DNA from: Monarcha castaneiventris obscurior
Lineage: Eukaryota; Chordata; Aves; Passeriformes; Monarchidae
Assembly (NCBI GenBank): GCA_026261815.1
Contig: JAMPIT010000258.1
Location: 19,424,501 to 19,488,500, forward strand
Length of the DNA: 64,000 nucleotides
Direction of reading: 5' to 3'
This document shows positions 50,881 to 63,901 of this stretch, in pieces; the first letter of the stretch is position 1, and each line of letters starts with the position of its first letter. A model generated the notes under the pieces. It made no database searches and was not told the DNA's origin. It worked only from the letters and a program-made list of their open reading frames with translations. Both the position numbers and the translations under genes were made by a program.

Positions 50881-53158
50881 TGTTTGTAAGTGGAGATAAA
50901 TTACATGAGTAATTTTAGACACACTGCTCAAGGAGGAAGCCAAGGACTGGTTGGAGATGCTGCAAGCTTGTCACTGCCCTCCTGTGAGCAGCTGCTGTAT
51001 CTGGATGAGGAAGACATAGATGCTTTAATTCTTCAAGTGTTTTAGACTGTTTATTCTATATAAGAGTGCTAAGCAGCAGAATGTGTTTGGAGATGCTTCT
51101 GCTTTTTCTAGTATTTGAGAAATAGTGATGGGATAGGAATGACCCTGGAGCCCTTGGCATGGGTTTTAATTAAAAAGATGCTTGGATTCCAGTTCCAGTG
51201 AAAAATGACTTATGCATCTGGCAATTCTGTCAGAATTTGGGAGTATGGGCTCCCAACTCATACCACTGGAGAGTTTGCCTTGCTCCTTCAGCAGGTCTGT
51301 GCTCCTTTGACTTGTTTCTTTGTATACAGTCCTTGGTTTAAAAAATTAAGAAGTGAGCAAAAGGTCATGAATAACACAAACTAGCTTTCAGAGAAGTAGC
51401 TGTGTGGTTTGCTTAATTTATCTTTTAAGAAGATGGGAATTTGTATGGAAGTATTCGTGTCTTTCTGGAGTTAGCTGTGGTAGCTAGAGTCTATTTGAGG
51501 GCCTGCTGAATTTGCTGCTGAATAGAATTACAAATATTGTGAAATGAACATCTAAGAGAATTTAAATAAGTAATCTCATGTTAAGTGCTTTCTGAATGGT
51601 CTGATAGGCTGGTTGGGCTCAGGTTGTGTGAAGAAACCTGTAGTACATGGCAAAATCCACTGTGCTATCATCTGGCTGAAGTAGTATTTTAGTGATGGGT
51701 TTAGATGATGAGCAGAAAGGGGGAGGAAGTATTGAGTATCAGAGAAGGAAAGTGAGGTGAATCCAATCAGGTTTCATTTTCTGTTGGTCACAGTTTTGGC
51801 CCATCTGCTACTCTCATAGAAAGAAAGGTTGGCTGCAGATGTGTGTGTTGCTGTAATTAACAGTGCAGTGTGATGTGAAGGATTTAGTCAAGTGCAGCAG
51901 GATGGATGCCAGTCAAGCTTGGCTTTTTTGGCTTGCTGACATCTTATTGTAAGTGACACTTTCATTAGCTCATTTATTGCACCACTACTTCTGTAAGTGA
52001 TTGTCAACTAGGGCAATATATCAGGCTGTTAGCAGCAGCAAGGTGAGTCAGGATTTTTTTAGCCTTTCTCCCTTTTTGTGAGGAAGGGTGCCAATCAGTC
52101 CCAGCCCATATCAGATTGATGGCTGCATTGAAACCATTTCCTGTCATTTTTAAACTGATGTGGCCCCTGGATGGCAAGAGGATTGAGTGGGCACAGGAAT
52201 TGATGGCACTAACTCTCCAGTGGGGCTTATTTATGCATTTGCAGATAAGCTGCTGTTGACTGGTTTTAGGAGTAATTTTATATCTCATGTTTGAATTACT
52301 CAGCTGCTTTTTGCCAGAGGCTTTTTTCTGTAGTTAATTATAGGATTATAATTGCCAATTAAGTGATAAGCCACAAAAGAGCTTGTATTCCTGAACTGCT
52401 GGTGCATGTATTCACAGTATTGTGCAGCAAAAGTAGCATAGGAAGTGACATAGGATGCTTATGGCTGCTTTGTATAAGACCTATTTTTTTTTTTTTTAAA
52501 TATAATATGAATTTAAAAAAGGACGTGGAAAGGAGACAGGATTTCTTTGTGGACATGCAACTATAAATGATAACACAAACAGGAGGAGGAAAAGAATGAT
52601 TTTTCTTTTTTTCCTCCCCAAATTCTTCTTCCTTCCCCTGCTCTGAGTCAGTCCTTCCTTGTGGTTTAATTTCAGTTCGGGCTACCTGGGGCTCAATTCT
52701 GTTCAAAATACTCAAAATACCAATAAAGTGGATGTGCTATATCATTCTTAGGTTAAACTATAGTGGTAAGAAGTGAAAGTAGTAGAGGCATTGTCTTTAA
52801 ATCATTCTTTGTATTCTTTAAATATCTGTTGCAACAGCTCAGCTGAGATGTTCCAGAACAAATCAAAATTGACTGTTGTCTAGCATCAAAAACAGTGTGA
52901 TTTAGCTGAAATGTTAATTCTGAATTTTTCTTCTCCAAGACAGCAGAGCAATTTAACTGGATTATTGCATAGGAGGAACACGGCACTTCTTGATTGTTTT
53001 CATAACATAAGATGCGAAAATATCTTTCCTGTCCTCTAAATATTTTAGACTTGAATATGTGTTAATCTGCTTGTTGATCACAAAGAGATGTTTTAACCTG
53101 ACAGAAGATGTTAAGGAAAACTTAGTTGTGAGAAATTTGATACAAATGAGTTGCATTT

Positions 53159-53171
53159 TGTGTGTGTGTGT
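53159..53171. repeat. (TG)n microsatellite
   Basis: About six TG units in a GT-rich context; short and probably not highly mutable. Confidence 0.8.
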
Positions 53172-54552
53172 ACAATAATGAGGGGTGGGGTAAGGAGAAG
53201 CTTTGTCATTCAGGAAAGTAGAAATTTTCTTGTCTGCAAAAAAGAAAAATAAGCATGCATCTTTTATTGAGGTGGAATGCTTCAGTTGCTTCACTTCAAT
53301 ATGAGCAAAATCAATACTAACAAAGCTAAATTGTAGCAGTGTGACAGTAAAGTCACATCCTGATTTAACAGCCAGCTTTCAGAGGCAGGATACCAGGTTA
53401 AATGCCCTCTCCATTTGTGCAGACTGAAGAAATGTACTTTTAAGCAAGAGTCTATTCTTAAGTATGGTGTTAACTGTCTGATCAAAGGGTTATTACTCAT
53501 CCAGTCACAGTACTAACAAATATCCAAATTATCTTGTTATTACAGCTTACTCTCAATGATAATATAAATAAATATGTGCAAACTTTGTCATCTCAGTTTT
53601 TGGTATTTCCCATTATTCCCATGCTGCTTTAGCTCCTAGGTTGCATGAGTTAATTCTTCTTGAAAGGAAGAGAAGGTGGTTTTACAATGAATTGTCAGCA
53701 CACTGAGCCCTTTGCTGAGGGAAATGTGAGGATGGTTTCTTCCCCCATAATTTTGCATCTTCTTTGGCTTCTTTTTGTGCAATTGCTGAAAAAGTCTGCT
53801 CACTTGCTTTTCCTCCAGTGATTTGTAAGTGACATTTTATTGAAGATCTGTTATTTTTGTTATGCTTTACGTATGATAAATGTTTATTCTTTGGTACTCC
53901 CCAAACAGATTTTACCCAGGTCCTAAACTTGCATACATATAGTGACCATAAATCAATCTTTTGTGATTTGTTTTTGTAGTTCTGTGGTCTCCACTGTCAT
54001 TCTGTGGTTGCTGTTTCAAAGCTTCTGTTGTAATTTTCTCCCTCTATTTTTGGGCTGGTAAAACATCTGTTTTTCTTAGATGTCACTCAGGCTGAGGTTA
54101 GCTGATGTTCTGGGAGCACAAGCAAGTCTTGTGTTTCAGTTCTTGGGTCACTAAGAGTTCACTCTAAAAATAAGAGCTCCGCTAGAAGTCGCGCATGAAT
54201 AGAGACACAGAGCTGTGGTAGCTCCTTGCTACAGATAATCTTCTAGTTATGCCAATATCATTGCTGTGTTATAGAAACTGCAGCAATAAATGTTCATATA
54301 AAACTGTAGTGGCTAGGCAGTAAGAATTATTATTTTAATATATGAGTGTGATTGTATGCTTGGAAAGTGGGATATAAAAGATGAAAAGTCATGTCTGAGG
54401 ATGTGCATCTGTGGAGTTTATTGAAGGCCATGTGGATGATTTTATGTCAGCCATCTTTATTATGCCTTATGAAAAGTAAGGTATAAGAAACAGTTTGATT
54501 TTAGCAATAAATTTTAACTGTCCTTCTGGACTTCATTTCTGGAGTTCTGTGA

Positions 54553-54572
54553 TTTTTTTTTTTTTTTTTTTA
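54553..54572. repeat. Poly(T) homopolymer, T20
   Basis: This is the longest homopolymer in the window, 20 uninterrupted T. As the complement of a poly(A) tail it would imply a minus-strand retrocopy to its right. However, no TTTATT (AATAAA on the minus strand) lies in the next 30 bases and no gene-like sequence follows. Confidence 0.85.
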
Positions 54573-56798
54573 AATTGTGACTGGTCAGAAAGAGTAGACG
54601 GAACTCCAACATCAACACTGCTTTGGCATGAACCAAGAATTTAAGAGAGTAAAATTTACAGTTTGACTGAAACTAAAAAGGTTTTTTATCTCCCACAATG
54701 CTTGGCAATTACAGAATGCATCTCTTGACAGGGAGAATATTTTTCATTGGAATTTTCACCAACATTAATACATTATTACAAAAAAACCCCATTACTTTCC
54801 ATTAAACAACATTTTCTAAGCAAATGTTTTACTGTGCAATTCCTAGTCTGGTCCAGGTTTTATGTATCTGAATTCCTGTTAAAAGGATATCCAAAAAAGA
54901 TATCCAGGGGCTTCAGAGAGCAACTGAGTGAGCATTTGAATAAAGCAGGAAGGTAGATTTCAAAGGTCATAAACATGTACCTTTTTGAAGTGGCCAGAAA
55001 GCTTTATAGGTTCTTGGGCCTCTGCTAAACAGTTCCATTTCACAGCTGGGCAGATAAATGCTCTCTGCCTTAGAACAGTTAAATCTGAGCGTGGAAAACT
55101 AAGCACAATTTCTGTACTGTGGAATAATGAAGTGGTATAATTCCAATTAGATAAGAGTTCCTTATCACCAGGTTCTGAGGGCTGGATTTTAAATCAATAT
55201 ACTGCTGGAACTGAGAGTAATGCAGGCTAGTGTATTTTAAATACTTTGAGAAACTGTTTTTGGAAGACAATCTTGATACCACTTACCAAAAAAGTTTAAC
55301 ATAAACACAGTTCTACAAAGAGAATGAAAGAGAAATCATGAGTTCTATGACATCTTAAAAAACCACAAACTTTGCCTACTTTTCTCTTGTTTCACAGGGG
55401 TGGTTTTTCTTTTTTTGTCTTATCGATCATGTTTTCACTATTTATACAGATCACATGCTTCCTGTGCAGGTGCTGTGCAGTTTGGCCCCAAGATTGTTTT
55501 CAGGCCAAGAAATTTAGGACTGGAATCTAAAGCCATGTGTTTGCATATTTACATGAATCCCAGGTGAGTTTGAAAGAGCTAACAAACTTTATCCATCACA
55601 TCAGGGAGTCATCTGCATCCACTCACACAGCTGGACATTGCCACAAAAAGGGCTGTTACTGGAGAACAAGATCCTTTCCTGGTGAGGTGTAATGTTGAGG
55701 CTGTAGCTCTGACTAATAAATGGAAGGTCAGAGCCACAGTTGTCCCCATTATGAGGTAATAGGGAAGTTACTAGAACTTAATTTAGAGCATTCCAATGGG
55801 GAAATATAAAAACGTAAATGTTAGAGGCAACTGAAAATTTATACATGCTTTTCTAATGATCCCACCTTATTACAGCCACTTTGTGTGGGACTACCCAAAT
55901 GCCCAAAGATGTATCTGGTATTGCGGTCATTGTGAACTTTAGGTCCTTTTATTTGTGTTTTTATCAGAAGAGAATTTTAATTTTGGTATTGATTTTGGTT
56001 TACGTGTCTCTGCTCTGCTTATGAGTATGGCTTCTGATGTGTAGGATGACCTGAGCAAGAGCACTTGTAGGGTGTCAGATGAGCTTATCACAGTTGTGTG
56101 TTTCAGCTCTGCAGAGCTGTGATTCCAGCTGCAGGTTTGGCACACACCATCAGGATCATGAGCAATAAGGGCTTGTTGCTTTTGATTTCTTGCTGTAGGA
56201 TACTACACCACTGTGGGAATAATAGATTTAAAAGCCAACAGGAAACCCTGTGATTATCTATTCCACCTTGCATGGCAGAGGCTACAGTGTTTAAAAACTG
56301 ATAAATCACATAATGAGGAAAAAAAGCCCAAGGGCTGCCAAACCTGGGGCTTGTCATGGTCACTTGATGCACTGGGTCACTGGCAGTGAGTTCATGTCCC
56401 TTACTGGATTCCTTTTGCTTTGTGCCTGATGCTTTGCTATTGCTTTATTGAGCCAAGTGGCATTTTCAGGCGTGTGAGGTGTAATATTATTTTATATTCT
56501 TAGTATAGGTGGGGATGAAATAAATAAACGCTTGGTTGGTTTGTCATTTTCAGCTTTCCTGTTTCAAATCTTATTTTGCCCTTAGTTTTATTCTGGGCTT
56601 TTTTTTATTCTGGCAATGAACTAATGGCATAAAAGAAGAGCGAGTTGGCATTGGCTGTTGGATGTCACAAATTGCATTGGGAAAGGAAAAGGTTGGTGGC
56701 AAACAATGATTTGTTACAAAACTGAACCCTTTGGTGACTAGTGCTAGTAAGAAATACTTAAAGGACGTTATAGAAAAAAATACTTTTTCAAAATTGTA

Positions 56799-56886
56799 CC
56801 TCACCCAACCCCCACCTCCCCCAAAACCAAACATTGCACCCCAACAACCTCACCAAAACCAGAAAACAAAAGCTACCACAAACTCC
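56799..56886. repeat. C/A-rich low-complexity tract
   Basis: Only three G in 88 bases, with CCC/CCCC runs near 56804-56822 and 56839-56842. The strong strand asymmetry suggests a decayed C/A simple repeat. The minus strand has several G runs, but the spacing is too wide for a good quadruplex call. Confidence 0.65.
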
Positions 56887-57192
56887 ATGCTTCAAAGATA
56901 CAGTTATAAAATATTTTCTATCATCAGATAAAAGAGTGCCTCATTAGATTTCATCCAGGAAATGAACTTACCAGGTAAGAAGTCAGATGGTTACTGCAAA
57001 CCAGCATAGCATCACTGACATTGGTTGTCATCATCTTCCTATGATATGACAGGTATTTGCCTTGGTGTAAGCTGCAGGGACAAAGATGTTTGTTTGGGAT
57101 TCAGCTTATATATCACTATGGAGGAATTATTCACTGATGTCCTTTTTCTGGTGTGAGCATTGTATCAGTTACTCCAAAAACTTGCACAGAAT

Positions 57193-57661
57193 TGTGTGGT
57201 TGGTAATGGGCATCTGTCATGGGCAGAGGGCCCTGTTTGAGTGGAGCTTGCTCTAAGAGTGGGGCCTACACTCACCCTCAATTCCATTTATCGCAGATTT
57301 AAAATGAGCCACGATCACATCCTGGAATCAGGGCCAAGTGTGTTGATTTAAGGGAGCCACAGTTTGTAAACAGTGTTCAGTGTTGTCAGACAGGCAGCAT
57401 TTATTAGCCAGACATTTTTTTTCCCAAGCAAACTGGAGAGGAAATCCCATGTGCTGTCTGACAAGTCTGTGAGGCATTCTCTAGGCAGGAAGCAGATGGC
57501 CAGAGCTGTGTGGGCTCCTGGTGCTGCAGAACGAGAGGAGCTCACCAGTGGGACAGGCAGGGGAGAGCTGGGAGAGACATCCAGCCCTGGCTGCCTATGA
57601 CAAGCAACTGGAGCTGGAGCGTGCTCAGCTCCTGAATAAAACTGTTAGTATTTCCTGAACA
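57193..57661 (+). mobile_element. Possible solo LTR (469 bp)
   Basis: The segment starts TGTGTGGTTGG and ends TTTCCTGAACA, TG...CA style. An exact five-base AGAAT lies immediately before it (57188-57192) and immediately after it (57662-57666). It is GC-richer than its surroundings and has an AATAAA at 57635-57640. Against the call, the signal sits only 21 bases from the end, leaving almost no U5. No family is recognised, and a five-base match found by looking for one could be chance. Treat it as a hypothesis. Confidence 0.3.
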
Positions 57662-60103
57662 AGAATGGCTTTAATAGGAAATTTATATTCTAAAGCATAG
57701 GAATGTAAAGGAATTGAGGGATCTACAGCTGCTGCAAAAGAGTAAAAAGGTGTTGTGTCATTGGCATAAATTGCGAGTAAATTTATTGTGCATTCATAGA
57801 ACAGTGAGAATTTTTTGGCTGAAAAGATCTCATTACCCCAAAAGGAAACTGCACAAAAAGGTGCTATGTTGGTGAGAATAACTTTTTTTGTCAGTAATTT
57901 AATTTCTTATTCCTTGGTTCAATTTTCAAATAAAACATTTTTCTGTTACATAATTTGATATGATGTCTCCCAATTCATTAACAAGATTTTCAAGTTAAAA
58001 CACATGCATCTCTTTCTTACTAATATACAAAAATAACATTTCTTTTTCATTTTTAGATGAGAATTACTTTACATGTCAAATACTTAGAAGATGGGGGAAA
58101 TTTATTGTTCCTCCTTCTTAATTATGTCTGAAATCCAGAATAATGCAATTACTTGATAAAGGTGTTAATTTAGCAATAAATATATGAAAAGGCATGATCT
58201 ACCTTTGTTTAAAAAAAAAAAATATTAACCTTGTGGCTGAATTACTCCAAAAGTGCTTAAAAATCTAATTTGGTGGTCAGTCAAACTCTGAATACTAAGC
58301 AGAGTAACTTTAATACAGCAGTTGCTGGTAGATAAAGATTGAAGATGTCTGGAAAATTCTATACAGAGTCTGGCAACAGACTTGGTTGGGGTTTTTTTGT
58401 CTTTTGGAAAATGAAAAAGTGTTTTATTGTAGGTCAGAGCTAAACTGACAGCTAAATTGTGAGCTGTAAAATGGGTGTCTCATATTCAGTGTAACAGCAA
58501 AGAGTATCTCGTCAGCCTGACCAAAGTTAAACATCTCATGGCTATTGCCATCAGATGGAATGCTAAGAATGGCAGTGCTGTATTTTTATGGCTTTTGAGG
58601 TGCAAGATAAAGAGAAAAATGAGATGCTGGATATTATGAATGAGGCTTGGATGAGTCTCCTGCTAATATGCTTTATTGAAGCTGTTGTTGCTGTTGTTGT
58701 TAGTCCTGCTAGGGTTTGGAGTAATTTATTCTGAGTCACAGAATGTTGTAATTTATTTCCATTAATCAGTGTTACACCTGTATATATGTGGGGTCTGAAC
58801 AATATAAAGGGGTAATGGGGCATGGTGTTTACTCTGCATTTTGCAGGAATACTCATCTCTGGAAGAAATGAACTGAAACTTCTTTTTGGGGATACTTATT
58901 AATGCATTTCACTGAATATGCTTTTTTGGCCTCATCTCCCATAGGAGAAAGCTTTTTTTCCTTTGGTCAATTGAGTATGGCACAAGGGTAATAACAAGTC
59001 TAATGGATGCCGTAAACCACCACTTTTTAATGCATCTTGTAATTGAATCAGAATATAATGTATAAACTGATGGAGTCCCTGGTGCTTTAACAACTGAAAT
59101 TATGATTAGAAAGATCCAGATAATGCTGACTGCTCATATATTAAGCCCCTATTATACAATTTCTTTTCCTACAGCACATTCACTTTTACTTTTGAATTAC
59201 GCAGTGCCATCTTAAACAGTCTAATATTACACTGGAATAAAATTCAGAGCTTCAAGAGCTTTATAATTTCTGTGGAAATACACACATTTGTATGTATTTG
59301 TAAATTTGTGGTGGTGATGTATGATTAATATTTGCTCCAAACAGCTCTCACATCAAATTCTGCATTTAAAATTGCATTCTTTGGCAGAAAGCTTATTGGA
59401 AAGCCAGTGCTCCTCTGTTGGCTATGACTGAACAGAATGAAGAGCAGAAAGTGCCTCTGCATTGTGTGCTGAGTGTGGGTGAGAGGGGTTTCTGCAGGCT
59501 CTGGATTAGATGGACTCTTTTCCTTTTATCTGAAGGACAAAATCTGAAGACTTTTCCAAACAAAACTAAATGGGATATTGTGCTTTTAAGGCTCCACAGA
59601 TCATCTAACCAGTGAGCTGCACATGAAATAGGCTGTGCTTTCACTTACAGAGAAAATTTCTATATTATTACCTGACAAGATTCTTCATATAGATGGTAAA
59701 AATAGAAATTTCTAAATTTTTTTAGCTTTTCTTGAAGTGAGTGAAATAATTAATTTTCAAAATGGCTGTAAAGAAAGCAATTATTTCTATTGTCAAAGAA
59801 AAATGATATTCAGATGAAGTTACCAGTGGAGTTTTGGATAAATGCAAGGCCAAGCAGTGGCAATTGCTAATGCTGAGTGGGAGCTGCCTACAGGCTCCCT
59901 CTGCTACAGTTGTGTGGCTGAGCTCATCCTGCAGCCTAGGGCTCAGCCAGGCCTGGTGGCCAAGCTGTACACGTGACACAGCACAGGGTTAGCTGTGAGC
60001 TGGACCTCAAACTCCTTGGTGTACAACAGGCTTTGGTTTAGGGTCACTACAAGTGGTCACATCTCAAAAGACAGCAGCTAGAATAGCACTAGCTGTGTGG
60101 GTA

Positions 60104-60163
60104 TTTTCTCACTTTCATAGACTTGTGTGTGTGTTTTCTCACTTTCACAGACTGGAAATAAGT
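60104..60163. repeat. Two-copy 30-bp tandem duplication
   Basis: TTTTCTCACTTTCATAGACT at 60104 recurs with one mismatch at 60134 (TTTTCTCACTTTCACAGACT), period 30. The remaining ten bases of each unit are diverged but GT-containing. It is a local tandem duplication, probably slippage-driven. Confidence 0.8.
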
Positions 60164-62528
60164 GTGTGCCACAGGATGGAATATTGTATCTTGGAAGTGC
60201 CTTCTGAAAACGGGCTAACCATCATTGCTCTCAGGTCTAAGCCTTCAAATAGCAATTAGGCAATTAAACCTCTTTCTGTTGTCTTAGACTAGAAGATATG
60301 CCTCCTCAGCCTTCATGTAGTTGGTGAAACTGTAGTGGGATGAAAATGGGTATTGGCCTACACTGGCTGCCTTTCAAATCAGCAAACTGACTTTTTGCTG
60401 TGGCTTGAGAGAGGTAAAAGAGTTTGGATTTACATGGTAAGAAGTGCTGTACCTTGAAGGGGATCAGACTGCAGAGTCAGTGGACAGTGTTTGACCTTCG
60501 TGAGCTGGAGCAAAACTGTGGGAGTCTTCATGTGCCAGAGCACAAAAACTTACAGGGAATTGACAAAGAAGTCTTAATATGAAAAATCTCTTAGCCCTGA
60601 GAATATGGGCTTAAAGTAGTACCACTTAGTGTTATGCATTCTTGGAGAATTTGGCATAATGGGCAGAGGCTGAAACTTGCTTTTTTTATCTTAAACCTCT
60701 GGGTTTTTAGCCTAGCATTTATTCAAGAAGTTACTTTCATGATCTCAGTGGATATAAGACCCAAGCTTCAGTGATTTTAAGCATCTATGTTTGAGTGAAA
60801 GCCACCAAAAATTGCATTAACATTTGAGATGGCTGCAAGCATACAAGAAAGTTGTAATAGAAAATGCTATGAAGTATAGCTGATGGATGAATGGTTCTTT
60901 GTGCCCTAGCATTATCACTTTCCTTCATATCTGATAAGCCTGTTCTATTAATGAAATCTGTATTTATACCCTTAAGAATGCTTTAATCAAGACTGTGGGC
61001 CAAGTAAGATTTTTTTGAAGATTCTAAAATTCATAAGGAGCTCTGTACTGATAACAAAAGCAGAAAGTTTTGCTGAGTGAGGATTTGACAAAAATTGAGG
61101 CTGACAGAAACTGTCCTTTATCTGACTGAACTGTCTGAGAATGTGGAGGTCATACTTAATTTTCAGTCTCAGATTCAGAGCTGCTTCATTTCTAACAGAA
61201 TGGCACAAACATTCTGGGTATATGCATGCTCTGTTTCTATTGTTGATGCTGTTGAGATTAGCAGGCCACATCTTTCAGAATTGAATGAAAAGGATAAGTA
61301 TCAGGTATGCTCTGGAAATATTTGTGCTGCACCACTCTATTCATAGATGTCTGGGAGTTTGTGATCTAAGGCTCTAATTCCAATTGTCCTAGATGTCACA
61401 GAAATAACAGAAACACAGTATGAAAAATAAAGCAAAATGCCCCTTTGCTTCAATAGAGCAATGTTTTGTGAATGAGAGTCTTCATTTTAACTGATGTGAA
61501 CGACTCAGGCTGCAGCAGCCCCATGCCAAAAACAATCAGCCAAATAGCTTGGCAAGTGTTCTGATAAATTGCTTTTGCTGGCAATAGTATTGTTATTTTA
61601 AATGAGTATTTACCAAATGACAGTCTTAATTTTTCAAGTACTAGCTGGAAATAAAGGATTTTAACTCTGTTGCATGTGCAGTACACAAAACCCTAGGACT
61701 TCAGTGTGGTGTGGGTGTGTACACAGATCCACAAAATAACTTCTTAGTACATTTGGGACTGTAAATCCCTCTCTGTGGGCTCCAACACCAGCATCGCATA
61801 GCACAGATGTTGCTGTCTCTGTTTTCTTTTCTACAGAATCATTATACATTATAGAATATCTTGGGAGTTTTTTGGTATTCACTGTTTATCCCAAGTTGTT
61901 CCTGCTGTAAAATCTTGTTTCTTATTGTTTCTCAGCAACTTTTTTCCCCTTGTAACAACAAAATTCCCTGAAGTCAGCTGTCACAAGGGTAAGTTTTATC
62001 TACAAGGAAATGCATATGCCCTTGGTGAGATTACTTGTGGCATTCTAGGCCTCTCAAGTCTTGAATTTTTAGTTAAACACATGTGGAAAAAGCATGACAA
62101 GTATTCCTTCACCCTCATGACAAATGAGCAACCTCATGCTTGTGTTGCAATCCATGTGCAATCCCTATTGACCCAATTAGCACCCTACAGTCCAGCATCT
62201 TTGTTTTTCCCTAACGGCACCTGAGATGTGCTTTGGCAGTGGAACCTGTTAGGCTTTTCTACAGGAGTTTGAGTATTAATCCTGAGTGCCTGGCAGGTTC
62301 CCATCTGGGGGAATATGTGGGAGAAGATGGGAAGCATCTGTAAAGCTCTACTGGTTTCTCTCTCCTTCACTGAGAAGGGAACAGGAGACAAGTTTGTGTA
62401 GAGATAGAGCTAACCCCCACCTCTTTGTGCTGGTTTGGTGGGGCTGTTTCTTTTCTCCTCCACACACATTCTAGTAAAAATCCCCAAGTGTCTTCTCAGG
62501 TGTTAACCCAAAGCGTGGGTTATCTGTA

Positions 62529-62548
62529 TCTCATCCTGTGGGATGAGA
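62529..62548. repeat. Perfect 8-bp inverted repeat, TGTG loop
   Basis: Arms TCTCATCC and GGATGAGA with a four-base spacer. It could form a small hairpin. It is too short for a microRNA precursor and has no poly-U terminator after it. Confidence 0.7.
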
Positions 62549-63879
62549 CGTATGAATTAGAATAGTGGAAGGAAAAAAACCTGTATTTAAAATGCATGTG
62601 CTAAATAATATGGCATCATATTTATTTGGAGTTGTACCAGTGCACATGGATATGCACGTTGCCTGTGTTGATTGATTTTTCAAAATATTTTCAATAATAT
62701 TTAGCTTACGGGAAATGAGGGGAGCACAACCAGGGTATTTTATTAGATTCTGCAGTATTTCCTGCTGTTTTGATTTTTCTGGTCCCCAGAGACTTTCACA
62801 GCCATCTCTGACTTTGTTCTCAAGAGAGGGATGCATTTTTGTACATTCTTCCCTGACTGCAGTAATCCTGAGAAGTTAGTATATATTCTCGATCATAAGG
62901 GGCAAACAGGAAGAATAGAGTAAGGAAAAACCAGAGTGCCAGTGTGCCTGATGCTCACTGTCTCTTAAGCTCCATGGGGCACTTGTATGAATGCTGAGTT
63001 TATTTTGCTCTAAGACTCAGTGAGAGCAAAGTTACACTGCAGCAAGCTGAGAAGCAAATTTCCTTAAAAGTTCTGCTCAGCAGTGCTGGAGTTTTCTTAA
63101 TGTTCACAGCACTGCTCAGGCAGCAAACTTATGTTCATAATTTAACAAAAAAGTACAGAACACTTTGTCTGTTTGATAATAATCTTAGAAGTTTTACACT
63201 AATTCTTTTAGCATATCAGTTATGCTTAAAGTAGTATTAAGGAAGGTCTGTAATATTCCTGTTAACAGTGCTGAGATTTTGACTCATTGCTGATGAGATG
63301 CCTGATGATAGCATTGCTTAGACAATATAGTAAAATAATAAGGAAGAAAATCTGAGCAGAGAAGTGGAAAAAAATCAACTCTGTCAATCATTTCAAATAA
63401 TAAACCATCTCAGGAGATTGTAGGTAAATAAAGTGGCTTGTAAATGCTATGTATGATTTAATTAATTAGATCATCTTAAACACTTGACTTATAGTCTTAC
63501 GATCTCTTAATTGTAGTAATAAAAAAATGTTATAAGCTCATATCCTTCAAGACCTGCTTTGTATTAAGCCTATGAAGCGCCTTTGAAGTTTACAGCCTTG
63601 CTGACATACATGGTGTTAAACAACTGTTTAAATATTCTGGTGGACTGTAGCTACATGTTTTATGATATAGAAGTGATTCTCGTGCATGAAAAAATAAATT
63701 GCAGGTATCATTGGTTGCATGTGTCTTTTCTCCCTTTTATTTGAATAATGAAGTCTCTTATAATTCATTCAGTAAAGTTTGTAACAGATGATGTTCATAG
63801 GGATGACTAATGATAAAAATTCTTAGTATTTTGGAGTCTTTCCACAGAAAAACCTTTTTGGTTTTGTATGAATGTAAAT

Positions 63880-63901
63880 ATACACACAGCTCTGTGTGTA
63901 T
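63880..63901. repeat. Perfect 10-bp inverted repeat, CA/TG rich
   Basis: Arms ATACACACAG and CTGTGTGTAT with a two-base CT centre. Purine-pyrimidine alternation and the palindrome could favour Z-DNA or cruciform structure. It may have arisen from a short (CA)n/(TG)n fold-back. Confidence 0.7.

Larger units (their letters stand above)
50881..57192. other. Non-coding DNA with homopolymers and a candidate CNE
   Basis: T14 at 52484-52497 and T20 at 54553-54572 are the long homopolymers. (TG)n lies at 53159-53171 and a C/A-rich tract at 56799-56886. The 52080-52370 stretch is rich in homeodomain-like TTAATTA and AATTA words and looks like a conserved non-coding element candidate. A 46-codon ATG-to-stop frame at 50905-51045 has a protein-like acidic C-terminus but no other support. 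Confidence 0.45.

Noticed and set aside
54553..54572. T20 as the complement of a poly(A) tail from a processed pseudogene
   Set aside because: No AATAAA on the minus strand within 30 bases and no gene-like sequence beyond it; birds also have few retrocopies because CR1 does not mobilise poly(A) RNAs well.
61925..62224. 99-codon plus-strand frame
   Set aside because: Ordinary composition but no recognised domain, no credible start context and no exon boundaries; not enough to call a gene.
63263..63320. TGATGA and CTGA words resembling C/D box snoRNA motifs
   Set aside because: No terminal stem and wrong box spacing; such words are frequent in AT-rich DNA. The same was concluded for a similar pattern near 5717.
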